A stretch of 64,000 nucleotides of DNA, from positions 44,486,114 through 44,550,113 of the forward strand of contig OX421500.1 in the NCBI GenBank assembly GCA_949126835.1, written 5' to 3'. The notes under the pieces are model-generated. The model saw nothing but the letters and a program-made list of their open reading frames with translations. It made no database searches and was not told the origin of the DNA. The DNA comes from Anisus vortex. Lineage: Eukaryota > Mollusca > Gastropoda > Planorbidae. The position numbers and the translations under genes were made by a program. Shown in pieces: positions 36,101-51,200 of this stretch (within the stretch, counting starts at the first letter, position 1; every line of letters starts with the position of its first letter).

Positions 36101-39100
36101 TTCTTAAATACCTAAAATCATTAGGCACTTGGTGGGGCCACACAATCCCTCTAGTGTCGTGCGCTGTGGCCTGGACATGGTCACTGGTTTACTGTACTTC
36201 ATCCATCCCTGTGCTGTTACAATTTACAGAAGGCTATGGCCTGCTTCAACGCCTCCTTCCATTCAAACCTGATGATTCCTTCTTCGTCCATGCCTGGACA
36301 TCATGCCTCAAGTCCTGGATTCCTTCTTCGTCCATGCCTGGACATCAAATCCTGCGCTCAGTACACCGGACTGTCAGCAAGAATGTCCCAGGTTCTATCC
36401 CTGCCACCGACCAATCCCTGCCGCCGACCAATCCCTGCCGCCGACCAATCCCTGCCACCGACCAATCCCTGCCGCCGACCAATCCCTGCCACCGACCAAT
36501 CCCTGCCGCCCTGCAGGAGTTTTCGGCATAGGACGCAATAATCTTCTATCTAGAAGGAACATCTGTAAAGTCAAGTTTGGGTAAAATCATCACCCTCTGT
36601 GGAATGGCATTCTCTCTAGCCTTTTTTGTTCGTATGGTATTTTCATTTATTGCCAACATGTGCTCTGAAGATTTGTTCAAGTCTAGATGTAATAATAACA
36701 ATATCAGTTTTACATTCTACCCACAGGATGAAGACCAGCCGAAGTTAATATTTAACGGCCTGATGACCCGCAGGCAGTCGAAACAGTTCAAGGACGCCAG
36801 TGACAGCTACGCAGTTTACTCTGTCAGGAATGGAACCAGCAAGTCCAACAAAAACCGGACCTGCGAGTACTGTCACGTGGTCAAGGCGACCCCTGCCGCC
36901 CTGGTGCGTCACCTGCGCAAGCACACCGGGGAGAGGCCGTTTGTGTGTCACATAGAGGTAGGCACCCCGCTGGTTGACTTGTGGATGAATTCCCTTTGAA
37001 TCCTTTACAAATGTTGCTCATATTGTCACTCTATACTTCTAGAACATCTTCCAATTGACTTAGTTTTAATGGATACTTTAAGATTAAGATAATACATTTT
37101 GACAAAAACATGAACAACTTGAACCTTACCTCGAACTGAATTCTGGTTTGATGAAGTATTCTTTTTTTTAAAGACTTCCAGTTATCTTTCTCATTCGAAT
37201 GGGTTCAGGAAAACAGAAAAGCTAGGTGTTTCTTGGCATTGGGCTGGCCACACTAAATGGCCTCATTTGACAAAATTAAATGTAATTTAACTTTCACTTT
37301 CACGATTGACTTGTCCATCATCAATCTAGACTCTCCCTGGCACATGACACTGAGATAATACAGTGGTGCCACTCCCCACTCCTGCGTGGTTAGCCACCCC
37401 CTCCCCGCCACCATCACAAAGTGTGTAATGCTACTGACATGTCATATCCCCAGCAATGTGGCAAGTCCTACAAAGCTAAACGGAGTCTGAACCTACACCA
37501 GTCTACTCACCACCATAAAGAGTCTGGGAAGATGGTGCCACCCACACCCTCGCTGATCCCCACCACACAGGTTCTACTTGCCCCCAGTCCTCTAACAGTA
37601 AGTACCCATTGCGGCAGCGAGTTTAGTTGGCGTACGAACGTTCCTGGGTTCAAATCCTGGTGAAGGCTGGGATTTTTTCTTGGGTCTGGAGGGTGTCCCT
37701 GAGTCTACCCAGGTCTGATGGGTACATGACTTAAGTTGTGTAAAGTAAAGTCCATGGGCATTGTGCTGGCCACACACTCCTCTAGTATGCCATGGCCACA
37801 GAAACTGGTGAACGCTGCTTTTCACCGGCCCTATGGATCAATTTAGTCCAACGGGATACTTTACTTCACTCAAGTTCACACCCGTTTACTTGGAAGGGGG
37901 GGGGATTCTTATGCTGGCACAATGATCAGACAATTTTTCTCAATAATAATAATGATAATTGTTATTTATATAGCACTTCTATCCAAGCTATTAAATTTAG
38001 CATGCTCAGTGCGCTCTTGGAATAAATAGCAGTGGCAGTTGTATTGATGTGTAAGGCACACAGCCACTAGCCAAAGAGAAAGATCTTTAAGCTCTTTTCT
38101 TTTGTCTCAGATTCTCTCAGTGTCTTATATAAGTTCCTTATAGAAGGCAGGGGAGAGGTGGGGAACACTACAGACCAAATTTTACAAATGAGCTTGAATA
38201 GACTTTTCATTTTCCTTGAGGCGATTAAAAAAAATTAAATGCAGAGATTTTACAATCATTCATTTTTAAATCCTTTTTTTAAATTTCAAACCTATTGTTT
38301 ATAGGCAACTATTTCTAAATTGTACTCTATTCTATATTGAATGTGGTTGTTCTCAATATTTCTACACTAAAACTTGTCTACAGCCCATGTCCAGCAGTCC
38401 AGCCATATCTGAGAACACCAAGTCTTTGCTGAGAGAAACTCTGGAATCCAGCCGCAGAGCCAGAGATGGCAGCACCGGTTTACAAACTCCTGAGGCCCTC
38501 TCGTTCAGCCTGTTGTCCAGGCTGCCAGATAGACTGTCCACTCCCAACCTGGTGAATTTACTCACCACTGACCTGTCCAAGTAAGTAAAGTACCCTTCGG
38601 ACCAAATTGATTTATAGGGCGGTGAAGCAACGTTTACTAGTTTCTGTGTCCACAGCATACTAGGGGGTGGGGCCGGCACAATGCCCAGCTGCCTTTACTT
38701 TACTCCCAACTAAAGTCAGGTACCCATTAGAGCTGGGGAGATATCCAAAGTCTAAGTAAGTGGTCAAGCCAAAAGGTCAGATTGAGAGATAACTTTATTA
38801 GAGGTCTAAAACATAACTTTTGAAATTTGTTTATATAAAAACTGCATTCATCATTAAACAACATACAAACTGTAGGCTAAGTAGTTGTCAAAATTCATGG
38901 TGTTTTTAGAGATGACTATAAAATATAAATGATCAAAGTCCTATTGTGTTATAAACATGGAACATATTTATCTTACTTCACATATTACAGATGCTCCTTC
39001 TATAAACATAAGTTAGTTAAGTACCCTTCTGACCAAATTGATCTTAGGTCCGGTGAAGCAGCGTTTTCCACGGACACGGCATACTAGGGGGAGTGTGTAG

Positions 39101-42100
39101 CCGGCACAATGCCCCCAGTTACTTTTACTTTACCCCAACTAATGTCAGGTACCCATCAGAGCTGGGTAGACTCAGGGACAACCTCCAGTCCCGGGAACAA
39201 ATCCTAGCCTCCACCAGGATTTGTACCCAGAATCTATGTACGCCAGCTGAATGTGCTGCCTTAGGCACTGTGCTCCATATGCCAGCTGAATGTGCTGCCT
39301 TAGGCACTGTGCTCCATATGCCAGCTGAATGTGCTGCCTTAGGCACTGTGCTGCCATGAACACATTGTGTCTTTATCTCTGAGTTGAATCTTGAAGAGAT
39401 TTTATTTTACACTTTCAGAAATATTTAATTGATCAATGTCTAAAGTTGAAACTTTTTAGTATTATTTCATGAACTTAAAACAAGCTAATTAATTGTGTTT
39501 CATGCATTTCTCTCTCAGGGGTCAGCTTTCTGTGGACGCTGTGACCAATTATCTGATGGGCTCCGTGAAGCAAGAGAGAGAGGATGAGGACGAGCTGGAG
39601 AGGAAGCCTGCAAACATGATAGAGGATCAGGCTGAGGATCTGAGCATGTCCTCCTCGAGACGAGGGGGCAGGCCCCCAGCCTCCACCACAACATCACTAG
39701 AGCGAAACTTTAAATGTGATGTAAGTTGTTGATTGTTGCTTCCTGCTCACACATTCTTAGTTAGAATTCATTTTTCGTATAGTGGACAATAATGAGCCAG
39801 TATAAAGTCTGACCAAATTTATCCCTAGGGCCGGTAAAGCAGCTCGGTTATATCATATATGTCTTTAAAAATAGGGCACACATAGATTTTACAGCTTGAG
39901 TTCTGCAGCATTGCACTTTTTAAGATGGTTTTCTAAATAAAGTTTTTTTAATTCTTTAAACCAATCAAATATTTCTGTTCATTAACTGTATCCAGTCCCT
40001 GCCATTCATCAAGTAACTGTTCATTAACTGCATCCAGTCCCTGCCATCAACTAACTGTTCATTAACTGCATCCAGTCCCTGCCATCAACTAACTGTTCAT
40101 TAACTGCATCCAGTCCCTGCCATCAAGTAACTGTTCATTAATTGCATCCAGTCCCTGCCATCAACTAACTGTTCATTAACTGCATCCAGTCCCTGCCATC
40201 AACTAACTGTTCATTAACTGCATCCAGTCCCTGCCATCAACTAACTGTTCATTAACTGCATCCAGTCCCTGCCATCAACTAACTGTTCATTAACTGCATC
40301 CAGTCCCTGCCATCAACTAACTGTTCATTAACTGCATCCAGTCCCTGCCATCAACTAACTGTTCATTAACTGCATCCAGTCCCTGCCATCAACTAACTGT
40401 TCATTAACTGCATCCAGTCCCTGCCATCAAGTAACTGTTTATTAACTGTATCCAGTCCCTGCCATCAAGTAACTGTTCATTAACTGCATCCAGTCCCTGC
40501 CATCAAGTAACTGTTCATTAACTGCATCCAGTCCCTGCCATCAAGTAACTGTTCATTAACTACATCCAGTCCCTGCCATCAAGTAACTGTTCATTAACTG
40601 CATCCAGTCCCTGCCATCAAGTAACTGTTCATTAACTGCATCCAGTCCCTGCCATCAAGTAACGTTCATTAACTGTATCAAGTCCCTGCCATCAAGTAAC
40701 TGTTCATTAACTGCATCCAGTCCCTGCCATCAAGTAACTGTTCAATAACTACATCAGTCCCTGCCATTCATCAACTGTTCATTAACTGCATCCAGTCCCT
40801 GCCATCAACTAACTGTTCATTAACTGCATCCAGTCCCTGCCATCAAGTAACTGTTCATTAACTGCATCCAGTCCCTGCCATCAAGTAACTGTTCATTAAC
40901 TGCATCCAGTCCCTGCCATCAAGTAACTGTTCATTAACTGCATCCAGTCCCTGCCATCAAGTAACTGTTCATTAACTGCATCCAGTCCCTGCCATCAAGT
41001 AACTGTTCATTAACTGCATCCAGTCCCTGCCATCAAGTAACTGTTCATTAACTGTATCAAGTCCCTGCCATCAAGTAACTGTTCATTAACTGCATCCAGT
41101 CCCTGCCATCAAGTAACTGTTCATTAACTGCATCCAGTCCCTGCCAACAAGTAACTGTTCATTAACTGCATCCAGTCCCTGCCAACAAGTAACTGTTCAT
41201 TAACTGCATCCAGTCCATGCCATCAAGTAACTGTTCATTAACTGCATCCAGTCCCTGCCATCAAGTAACTGTTCATTAACTGCATCCAGTCCCTGCCATC
41301 AAGTAACTGTTCATTAACTACATCCAGTCCCTGCCATCAAGTAACTGTTCATTAACTGCATCCAGTCCCTGCCATCAAGTAACTGTTCATTAACTGCATC
41401 CAGTCCCTGCCATCAAGTAACTGTTCATTAACTGCATCCAGTCCCTGCCATCAAGTAACTGTTCATTAACTGCATCCAGTCCCTGCCATCAAGTAACTGT
41501 TCATTAACTGCATCCAGTCCCTGCCATCAAGTAACTGTTCATTAACTGCATCCAGTCCCTGCCATCAAGTAACTGTTCATTAACTACATCCAGTCCCTGC
41601 CATCAAGTAACTGTTCATTAACTGCATCCAGTCCCTGCCATCAAGTAACTGTTCATTAACTGCATCCAGTCCCTGCCATCAAGTAACTGTTCATTAACTA
41701 CATCCAGTCCCTGCCATCAAGTAACTGTTTATTAACTGCATCCAGTCCCTGCCATCAAGTAACTGTTCATTAACTGCATCCAGTCCCTGTCTTCAAGTAA
41801 CTGTTCATTAACTGCATCCAGTCCCTGTCTTCAAGTAACTGTTCATTAACTACATGCAGTCCCTGCCATCAAGTAACTGTTCATTAACTGCATCCAGTCC
41901 CTGCCATCAAGTAACTGTTCATTAACTACATGCAGTCCCTGCCATCAAGTAACTGTTCATTAACTGCATCCAGTCCCTGCCATCAAGTAACTGTTCATTA
42001 ACTGCATCCAGTCCCTGCCATCAAGTAACTGTTCATTAACTACATGCAGTCCCTGCCATCAAGTAACTGTTCATTAACTACATGCAGTCCCTGCCATCAA

Positions 42101-45100
42101 GTAACTGTTCATTAACTGCATCCAGTCCCTGCCATCAAGTAACTGTTCATTAACTACATGCAGTCCCTGCCATCAAGTAACTGTTCATTAACTACATGCA
42201 GTCCCTGCCATCAAGTAACTGTTCATTAACTACATGCAGTCCCTGTCATCAAGTGTAATTCTCAGAAAGTGTTCCATTTTTTACATCAAAGTTTGGGCAG
42301 CTGACCAGCCACACATTTCCCTAGTATGCCATAATAAATTGTGAACCCTGCTTCACTGGCCCACAGATCATGCTGGATACTTTATTGTGGAGCTAGTAGC
42401 AGCTAGTTGTCTGATAAAATTTAATAATGTGACAATTGTATGCGACACTGATATAACAATAATAAAACAAATATCTAATAATATGATAATAATATGACAC
42501 TAATATTAGTGAGCATGTCCTTGACTTCAATACAGTGCATGTTTCTGTCTCCTCCATCTGTTTAGTTTTGTAACAAAACCTTCAGGCATGAGATCTCCTG
42601 CATCAACCATACCCGCACCGCTCACGGAATCGTGCTCAACCCACAGCATGTCACGCCCCTACCAGTCGCCCTTGACACCAAGCCCAAGGTCACACAGCCG
42701 CTGCCTCAGGTCAAGCCGGATCCTGCCGCCCTTGTTCAGAAGCCAGACTCCAGCCTGGACTTGTCGTTCACGCCCGTGGCACGGCCGCCCCAAGGCTCGG
42801 GCCCTGTCCCTATTGTGCCTAAGGTTGAGGTGCCCCCCGCAGGCGGGGAGGGTGACTTGTTGGATGAAAGCAATACGTTGCCTTACCATATTACCTCACA
42901 TATGGTCCAAGAGTAAGTTTTCTACAACATTTATGGTGTGTTCAAATTTATGTTCTGTTCAAATGTATGTTTTAGTTGAAATTTATGTCCATTTCTCTCT
43001 ATTATGCTTCTTATAGTGGGTGATTAGCTTTTGTAGTAAGCAAAGTTTATTTCTCTTTGATGTCCCTGTAATAACAATTTCTTTATTGATTTCTGAGTTA
43101 AATTAGGTAGTCTACAAGTATTTGTATTGTATTATGAGTTTACATAGATAGCAATAGTAACATGAATAATTTAAGCAAAAAGTCTTGGAGAAATCAGGCA
43201 TTTGTTTATGGCCATATTTATAAATAGCCTACCAATGCAAAAGCTGAAAATCACTGGCCTATATACTTTGGGTGGCTTTAGCTGACTTTTGGGTCAAGTA
43301 CGGTACATGTATGTTTATTTGGGTCTAGTACGGTACATGTATGTTTATTTGGGTCAAGTACGGTACATGTATGTTTATTTGGGTCAAGTACGGTACATGT
43401 ATGTTTATTTGGGTCTAGTACGGTACATGTATGTTTATTTGGGTCTAGTACGGTACATGTATGTTTATTTGGGTCAAGTACGGTACATGTATGTTTATTT
43501 GGGTCTAGTACGGTACATGTATGTTTATTTGGGTCTAGTACGGTACATGTATGTTTTTTTGGGTCAAGTACGGTACATGTATGTTTATTTGGGTCTAGTA
43601 CGGTACATGTATGTTTATTTGGGTCAAGTACGGTACATGTATGTTTATTTGGGTCAAGTACGGTACATGTATGTTTATTTGGGTCTAGTACGGTACATGT
43701 ATGTTTATTTGGGTCTAGTACGGTACATGTATGTTTATTTGGGTCTAGTACGGTACATGTATGTTTATTTGGGTCTAGTACGGTACATGTATGTTTATTT
43801 CCTGAGATCGTAAAACTAATTACCAAAAAATGGTCGTTTTGTCACATGACATGTAAATCATGGATTTCATGTTTCCTTTCAGTTTAAATGTAGATCTGCG
43901 GCTAAAGGACTCTGAAAAATCAGGTAAAGAAAATATTTTGTCAGTATTTCAGTTTTCTATATTTCTGCTGTAAGGGTAAAGCCATTTAAAAAACAAACTA
44001 ATTGTACTCAGTTCTCTGATCATGTATCTAGTTATATGTAAAACTTCTATTGTATGATTAGTTCTTGCCGAGGACGGAGGCAACAGACGAATGCGTGTGA
44101 CTGTGGAAAAGGAAACAGTTTTGGCAACAAGGCTTGATGGGATAAACAATATCTCTGGAAGACGAGCCACAGTCTTCAAGTAAGTACCACTACTCTTAGT
44201 ACCACTACTCTTAGTACCACTACTCTTAGTACCGCTACTCTTAGTACCGCTACTCTTAGTACCGCTACTCTTAGTACCGCTAATCTTAGTACCGCTACTC
44301 TAAGTACCACTACTCTTAGTACCACTACTCTTAGTACCACTACTCTTAGTACCGCTACTCTAAGTACCGCTACTCTTAGTACCGCTACTCTTAGTACCGC
44401 TACTCTTAGTACCGCTACTCTTAGTACCGCTACTCTTAGTACCGCTACTCTTAGTACCGCTACTCTTAGTACCGCTACTCTTAGTACCGCTACTCTTAGT
44501 ACCGCTACTCTTAACACATTTTTTAAATTGAAAGTGTGGATTGCACTTGTGTAGCTGTTAAGTGAATTTTCCTGCAAGTTGTCTTGTAGTATTCTCAATT
44601 TCCAGCCTCCGTTGTAATGTCTACACAAGTGAAAGTGGAAAACTCTATTGACTAGACAATTTGTAATTTGTTTGCAACAACTTTTAGGGTTCATTTGGGC
44701 TGGGAAAGTTTGAGAAAATGGACCCCTGTTTTGGAAAAGATTTGCTAATTTTGATATAATGAACTAAGCTGGGTGAAAAAATATGTCAAAATATTGCTAA
44801 CTACATACACCTAGCCTTAGAAAATTATTCAAGAACTATTTCTACGCTGGGAAAAAAAAGCTGCAAATAAAATGTTTAATTTGGAATGTTGGTTAACATT
44901 AAGACAATCGACACTTGCAATTACCAGTTAACTATATATGGGTTGGGGGCACTGGCCGAGCTGCAGCGTGTTGGGCTGATGTACCGAAGGTGGTAGGTTT
45001 GAATCCTTGTGAAAGCTAGCATTTGTTCTGTGCCGTGGCCACAGAAACTGGTGAACACTGCTTCACCGGCCCCATGGATCACATTGATCAGATGGGATAC

Positions 45101-48100
45101 TTTACTTTTTATATATTGGTTCATGAAATTTTTGTTTGCGAAATGATTTGGGAGTAAAAACAACCTTTTGTTAGTTTGTACAATATAACTTCAATTGATC
45201 AGTTGTATTCTCTATGTTTCAATGTTTCAGATGTCACATGTGTCTGAGGGTTTTCTCTTCTCTGATACGTTTTAACCATCACCTGCCGAGTCACTGCGAC
45301 ACAGAGGTACAGACCTATGACTGCAGGTACTGCGAGGCTTCATTCAGATCTCACCTGCAGATTGTGAAACATTTACAGGTCAGTGCTCTGTGGGAAGAAG
45401 TGTTGAATATCGCCATGTGCTTTAGAACATGTGACAATATTTCTGGTTGGCTAGTTTTGAAACATGTGACAACGTTTCTGGTTGGCTAGTTTTGAAACAT
45501 GTGACAATGTCTCTGGTTGGTTAGTCAGACATGCATACCGTTCCGCTTTTGGCGTATTTGTTCCGCTTTTTTATAAAAAAAACACACTTTGTTCCGCCGT
45601 TCCGCTTTTTACTTGTTTTGTTATGCCAAATTGGAAAGTTTGGGTTTTTTATGTGTTGAAATATAGTCAGTGTTTAGGTTGATAAAACAAAGGCACAAAT
45701 AAGGTCACAATGCTATAATTATCATCACTTGGGTTTTCTGGGTTTATTAAAAGAGATATTCTGGGCTTTAATACTTTTTTTTTTCGGTATTACGCGTGTT
45801 TGGCAATGAATCTTCTTTTCCTTTACTGAATTTGATAAGATAACGTCCTGCCTCAGAAGGTTTAAATCTGACTTGTTCAAACTGTAAAAAAACTAATTCA
45901 GTTTTATAGGAAGGAATATTTAGAGGAGTTTATTCAGCAAAGAAAAACATGTGAATTTAATGATCTAGATCCATTGCGAATTGTCTGCAAAACGTAAGCC
46001 TACCTACATTTTAAATAGCCTAGCTAATGTGTTTACATTAGTAATGATGTTGTTTTTTGTTGTTTTGTTATAAAAGATTGTTAGATAAAGAGTGTTCCGC
46101 TTTTTTGTTGAAAAATCCTCTTTTTCATCAAGATTGTTCCTCTTTTTAGTCATTAGAGGTAGGCATGTCTGGTTAGTTCACAAAACTCTCACCCAGTCAA
46201 AGACTTATTACAAAAACAAAGAAGTTGATCAATGAAGATATTAGGTACAGGGGAAGCAACTCTGCCAAACCTATAAAACATAGTTTTGATGTATCCCCAA
46301 TATTTTTGTGTTAAAATTAGAGACAATACTGGTATTGTATACATAAAATATGTCTGTCTGGAGATTAGGGTTAAAATTGTCTGGCAGAAAGATGGAACCT
46401 CTGTGTAATCAAGTCAAATTTCCATTTATTTGTATCAATAAAGCAATCTTATCTTATAAAAGACTTGAAAGGCTGAATAAAGTTACAGTGTAAGTGAAAT
46501 GTTGGATAATTTAATGTTGACCATTTTCTTCTATAATGTTTTTTCAGTGTCATAGGGAAAAATTCACAGGATTAAATCCGTCTGGTACAGGATTAAATAG
46601 TTCAGCTTTACTTCTGGAAGAGTTCAATAAGGTAAATTGTAATATTGGTCAGATCTAGTTTTTGTATATCTTCTGGATGAAGGGAATTCTCTTCTAGTAG
46701 CATTTGTTAAATTAAGATATGACCATCTTTATGAAGTTGTTTTTTAATACATAATCTGGTGCATTGAAAGTCTTGCTCTGTCTAGTTTCTACCGTACATT
46801 GTCTGGTCTAACCATTGGGCCTATGTTGGAAGGTGGGGAAAATTTATTACTGTATAGGCTAAATAAAAAAAAGCCCATAAGGGGGCGCATGATTCACCTC
46901 TTTATATGAATGAAGTTTCTTCAATCCAACAATTTTTACATTAATGGAAAAACCTTTTTCTCCTTTAACATCATGCATTTGTCTGGAACAAATTTTATTA
47001 AATATAGGTCATTTAATCTGTCATTAAATGTCAATCACTCAGAATCTGTCCTGGAATGTATGCCATTTCTTGTATGCCGTCACTCAGAATCTGTCCCGGA
47101 ATGTATGTCATTTCTTGTATGCTGTTCAATGTATTTGATGAAATGTCCATAGAAACACAAAGACCAGCACAGTCCAGTTAACACCAGCAGTCTATTGAAC
47201 CAATCAGACAGCAGCGTGTCAATAACTGAGCCTGGGGAGAGAGCCAATGGTGGATACTCTTGTGTCAAGGTTAGTCTCTGACCTTTATATTCTTCATATT
47301 CCGTCTGCAGCATTAGGTTATATATTTTTTTTTTATTAGTAGATTTAGCTCTATTTCGCTGAATATCTGGTATTGGTATGGCCTCTTGGATTGGAATTAG
47401 CTAAAAAAAATCTGTCCACTGAGATGCATGCTAGTTTGTAAAGTTATCCTGTCGGATAGGGCTGGTGTAGGAGCTTTTTACCAGTTTCCATGGCCATGAC
47501 ATACTAGGGGATCGTGTGGCTAGCACAATGCCCAGACCCCTTTACTTTGCCCCAACTAATGTCTGGCTCTCACTAGAGCTGGGTTTTGATGAGCGGTATC
47601 AGGCCATGCATAAATGCAGGCTAGGGTATAGGAAGTCATCTTAGCTCCAACCTCTGTCCAGGGCTAGCCTTCAACCTCTGTCCAGGGCTAGCCTTCATGC
47701 AAGCTGCCTATAGGGGGAGGGGTGTAGTTAGATCTGTTAGACCCCTAGAGTCTTCAGCTGCCTCATATTCCTGTAATATAATCTTGAGGTGTGCAGGCCA
47801 ACTTGTTATTGACCACTCAAGGACCCGTGTGGACCCAGACCGTAAGGACAATGTCGTAGGGTTATACCACAAAAGGACAGTTTGTTTTATCTCCCGGCCC
47901 CACAGTGGAGCTGCCACTCCTCACTCCATCATCCAGAAACTGCAGTCCCATACATTAGCCCATTGGTCTGACTCCGGGAACCAAAGGTTTACACACTTCA
48001 CCCTCTTTTAGGCTCATGGGTACAGAAGTGCTGGGACACCCTCCAGACCTGGGAAAAATGTTAGCAATCACCAGGATTGGAACCCAGTACTTTTGTGTAA

Positions 48101-48196
48101 AGTGAAGTTGTTGTTTTTTTTTGTTGTGTAAAGTGAAGTTTTTGTTGTTTTTGTGTAAAGTGAAGTTTTTTTTTTGTTTTTTGGTTTGTTTGTTTT

Positions 48197-48235
<39 letters not shown>

Positions 48236-51200
48236 CTTTTTTTGTTTGTAAAGTGAAGTTTTTTTTGTGTAAAGTGAGTTTTGTAAATCCTAGTGCCAGA
48301 AGAAGTTCAGTCGTGAGTACCTTCTCCAGCGCCACATGCGTGTCCACCAGGCCCCAAAAATTTTCTTCTGTCATGCATGTCACTTTAGCTTCACTAGTGA
48401 GCTGGACCTTATGGAACATCTACGAGTGAGTGACCGCCAACCCCACATCCCAGATATAAAGCTAATTCTGTACTCGGCAACCAAACATATCTAACTCAAT
48501 ATAACTCAATATTGTGTACTCGGAACTTTATTGTCTACTAACAAAAATCATCCAATATTCTTCATTACGGCTTCAACCAAATGTATACACTCATGTTTGT
48601 TTCCTGCTGTTCATGAAAATTTTCTGACAAAATATTTATCTAAAGCTTTTCAGTTCATTTGCTTTTTTTTATATTTTTTTTACTCATTTTTGCTTCTGCA
48701 CTTAAAGTTTAAGTTTAGATGTAGACAGATACATGGAAATACCATTGTTTGAAATAAGGCAGAAATGTATGCAATAAAATGCACTGGTTTATAGAAATAA
48801 AAAAAAATTGACCAGTGGGCTCAATGTGCCCATGAAAATGAAAAACAAAAATAATAAGTTGAAAAATAAAACTAAGAAAACACATTATACATTTTATTCT
48901 TACAACAAGAAGAAAATAACAGACTTTACAGTGACAGACACATTATACATTTTATTCTTACAACAAGAAGAAAATAACACTTTACAGTGACAGACACATT
49001 ATACATTTTATTCTTACAACAAGAAGAAAATAACACTTTACAGTGACAGACACATTATACATTTTATTCTTACAACAAGAAGAAAATAACAGACTTTACA
49101 GTGACAGACACATTATACATTTTATTCTTACAACAAGAAGAAAATAACAGACTTTACAGTGACAGACACATTATACATTTTATTCTTACAACAAGAAGAA
49201 AATAACAGACTTTACAGTGACAGACACATTATACATTTTATTCTTACAACAAGAAGAAAATAACACTTTACAGTGACAGACACATTATACATTTTATTCT
49301 TACAACAAGAAGAAAATAACAGACTTTACAGTGACAGACACATTATACATTTTATTCTTACAACAAGAAGAAAATAACAGACTTTACAGTGACAGACACA
49401 TTATACATTTTATTCTTACAACAAGAAGAAAATAACAGACTTTACAGTGACAGACACATTATACATTTTATTCTTACAACAAGAAGAAAATAACACTTTT
49501 CAGTGACAGACACATTATACATTTTATTCTTACAACAAGAAGAAAATAACACTTTACAGTGACAGACACATTATACATTTTATTCTTACAACAAGAAGAA
49601 AATAACACTTTACAGTGACAGACACATTATACATTTTATTCTTACAACAAGAAGAAAATAACAGACTTTACAGTGACAGACACATTATACATTTTATTCT
49701 TACAACAAGAAGAAAATAACACTTTACAGTGACAGACACATTATACATTTTATTCTTACAACAAGAAGAAAATAACAGACTTTACAGTGACAGACACATT
49801 ATACATTTTATTCTTACAACAAGAAGAAAATAACAGACTTTACAGTGACAGACACATTATACATTTTATTCTTACAACAAGAAGAAAATAACAGACTTTA
49901 GAGTGACAGACACATTATACATTTTATTCTTACAACAAGAAGAAAATAACACTTTACAGTGACAGACACATTATACATTTTATTCTTACAACAAGAAGAA
50001 AATAACAGACTTTACAGTGACAGACACATTATACATTTTATTCTTACAACAAGAAGAAAATAACAGACTTTACAGTGACAGACACATTATACATTTTATT
50101 CTTACAACAAGAAGAAAATAACAGACTTTACAGTGACAGACACATTATACATTTTATTCTTACAACAAGAAGAAAATAACAGACTTTACAGTGACAGACA
50201 CATTATACATTTTATTCTTACAACAAGAAGAAAATAACACTTTACAGTGACAGACACATTATACATTTTATTCTTACAACAAGAAGAAAATAACACTTTA
50301 CAGTGACAGACACATTATACATTTTATTCTTACAACAAGAAGAAAATAACACTTTACAGTGACAGACACATTATACATTTTATTCTTACAACAAGAAGAA
50401 AATAACAGACTTTACAGTGACAGACACATTATACATTTTATTCTTACAACAAGAAGAAAATAACACTTTACAGTGACAGACACATTATACATTTTATTCT
50501 TACAACAAGAAGAAAATAACACTTTACAGTGACAGACACATTATACATTTTATTCTTAAAACAAGAAGAAAATAACAGACTTTACAGTGACAGACACATT
50601 ATACATTTTATTCTTACAACAAGAAGAAAATAACAGACTTTACAGTGACAGACACATTATACATTTTATTCTTACAACAAGAAGAAAATAACAGACTTTA
50701 CAGTGACAGACACATTATACATTTTATTCTTACAACAAGAAGAAAATAACACTTTACAGTGACAGACACATTATACATTTTATTCTTACAACAAGAAGAA
50801 AATAACACTTTACAGTGACAGACACATTATACATTTTATTCTTACAACAAGAAGAAAATAACAGACTTTACAGTGACAGACACATTATACATTTTATTCT
50901 TACAACAAGAAGAAAATAACAGACTTTACAGTGACAGACACATTATACATTTTATTCTTACAACAAGAAGAAAATAACACTTTACAGTGACAGACACATT
51001 ATACATTTTATTCTTACAACAAGAAGAAAATAACACTTTACAGTGACAGACACATTATACATTTTATTCTTACAACAAGAAGAAAATAACAGACTTTACA
51101 GTGACAGACACATTATACATTTTATTCTTACAACAAGAAGAAAATAACAGACTTTACAGTGACAGACACATTATACATTTTATTCTTACAACAAGAAGAA

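Noticed and set aside
36067..36531. 154-codon ORF before exon 5
   Set aside because: It runs through SINE B and its 17-bp array; no domain, and it does not fit the splice phases.
43278..43826. Pair of opposite ORFs of 182 and 174 codons
   Set aside because: Both are translations of the 30-bp intronic array.
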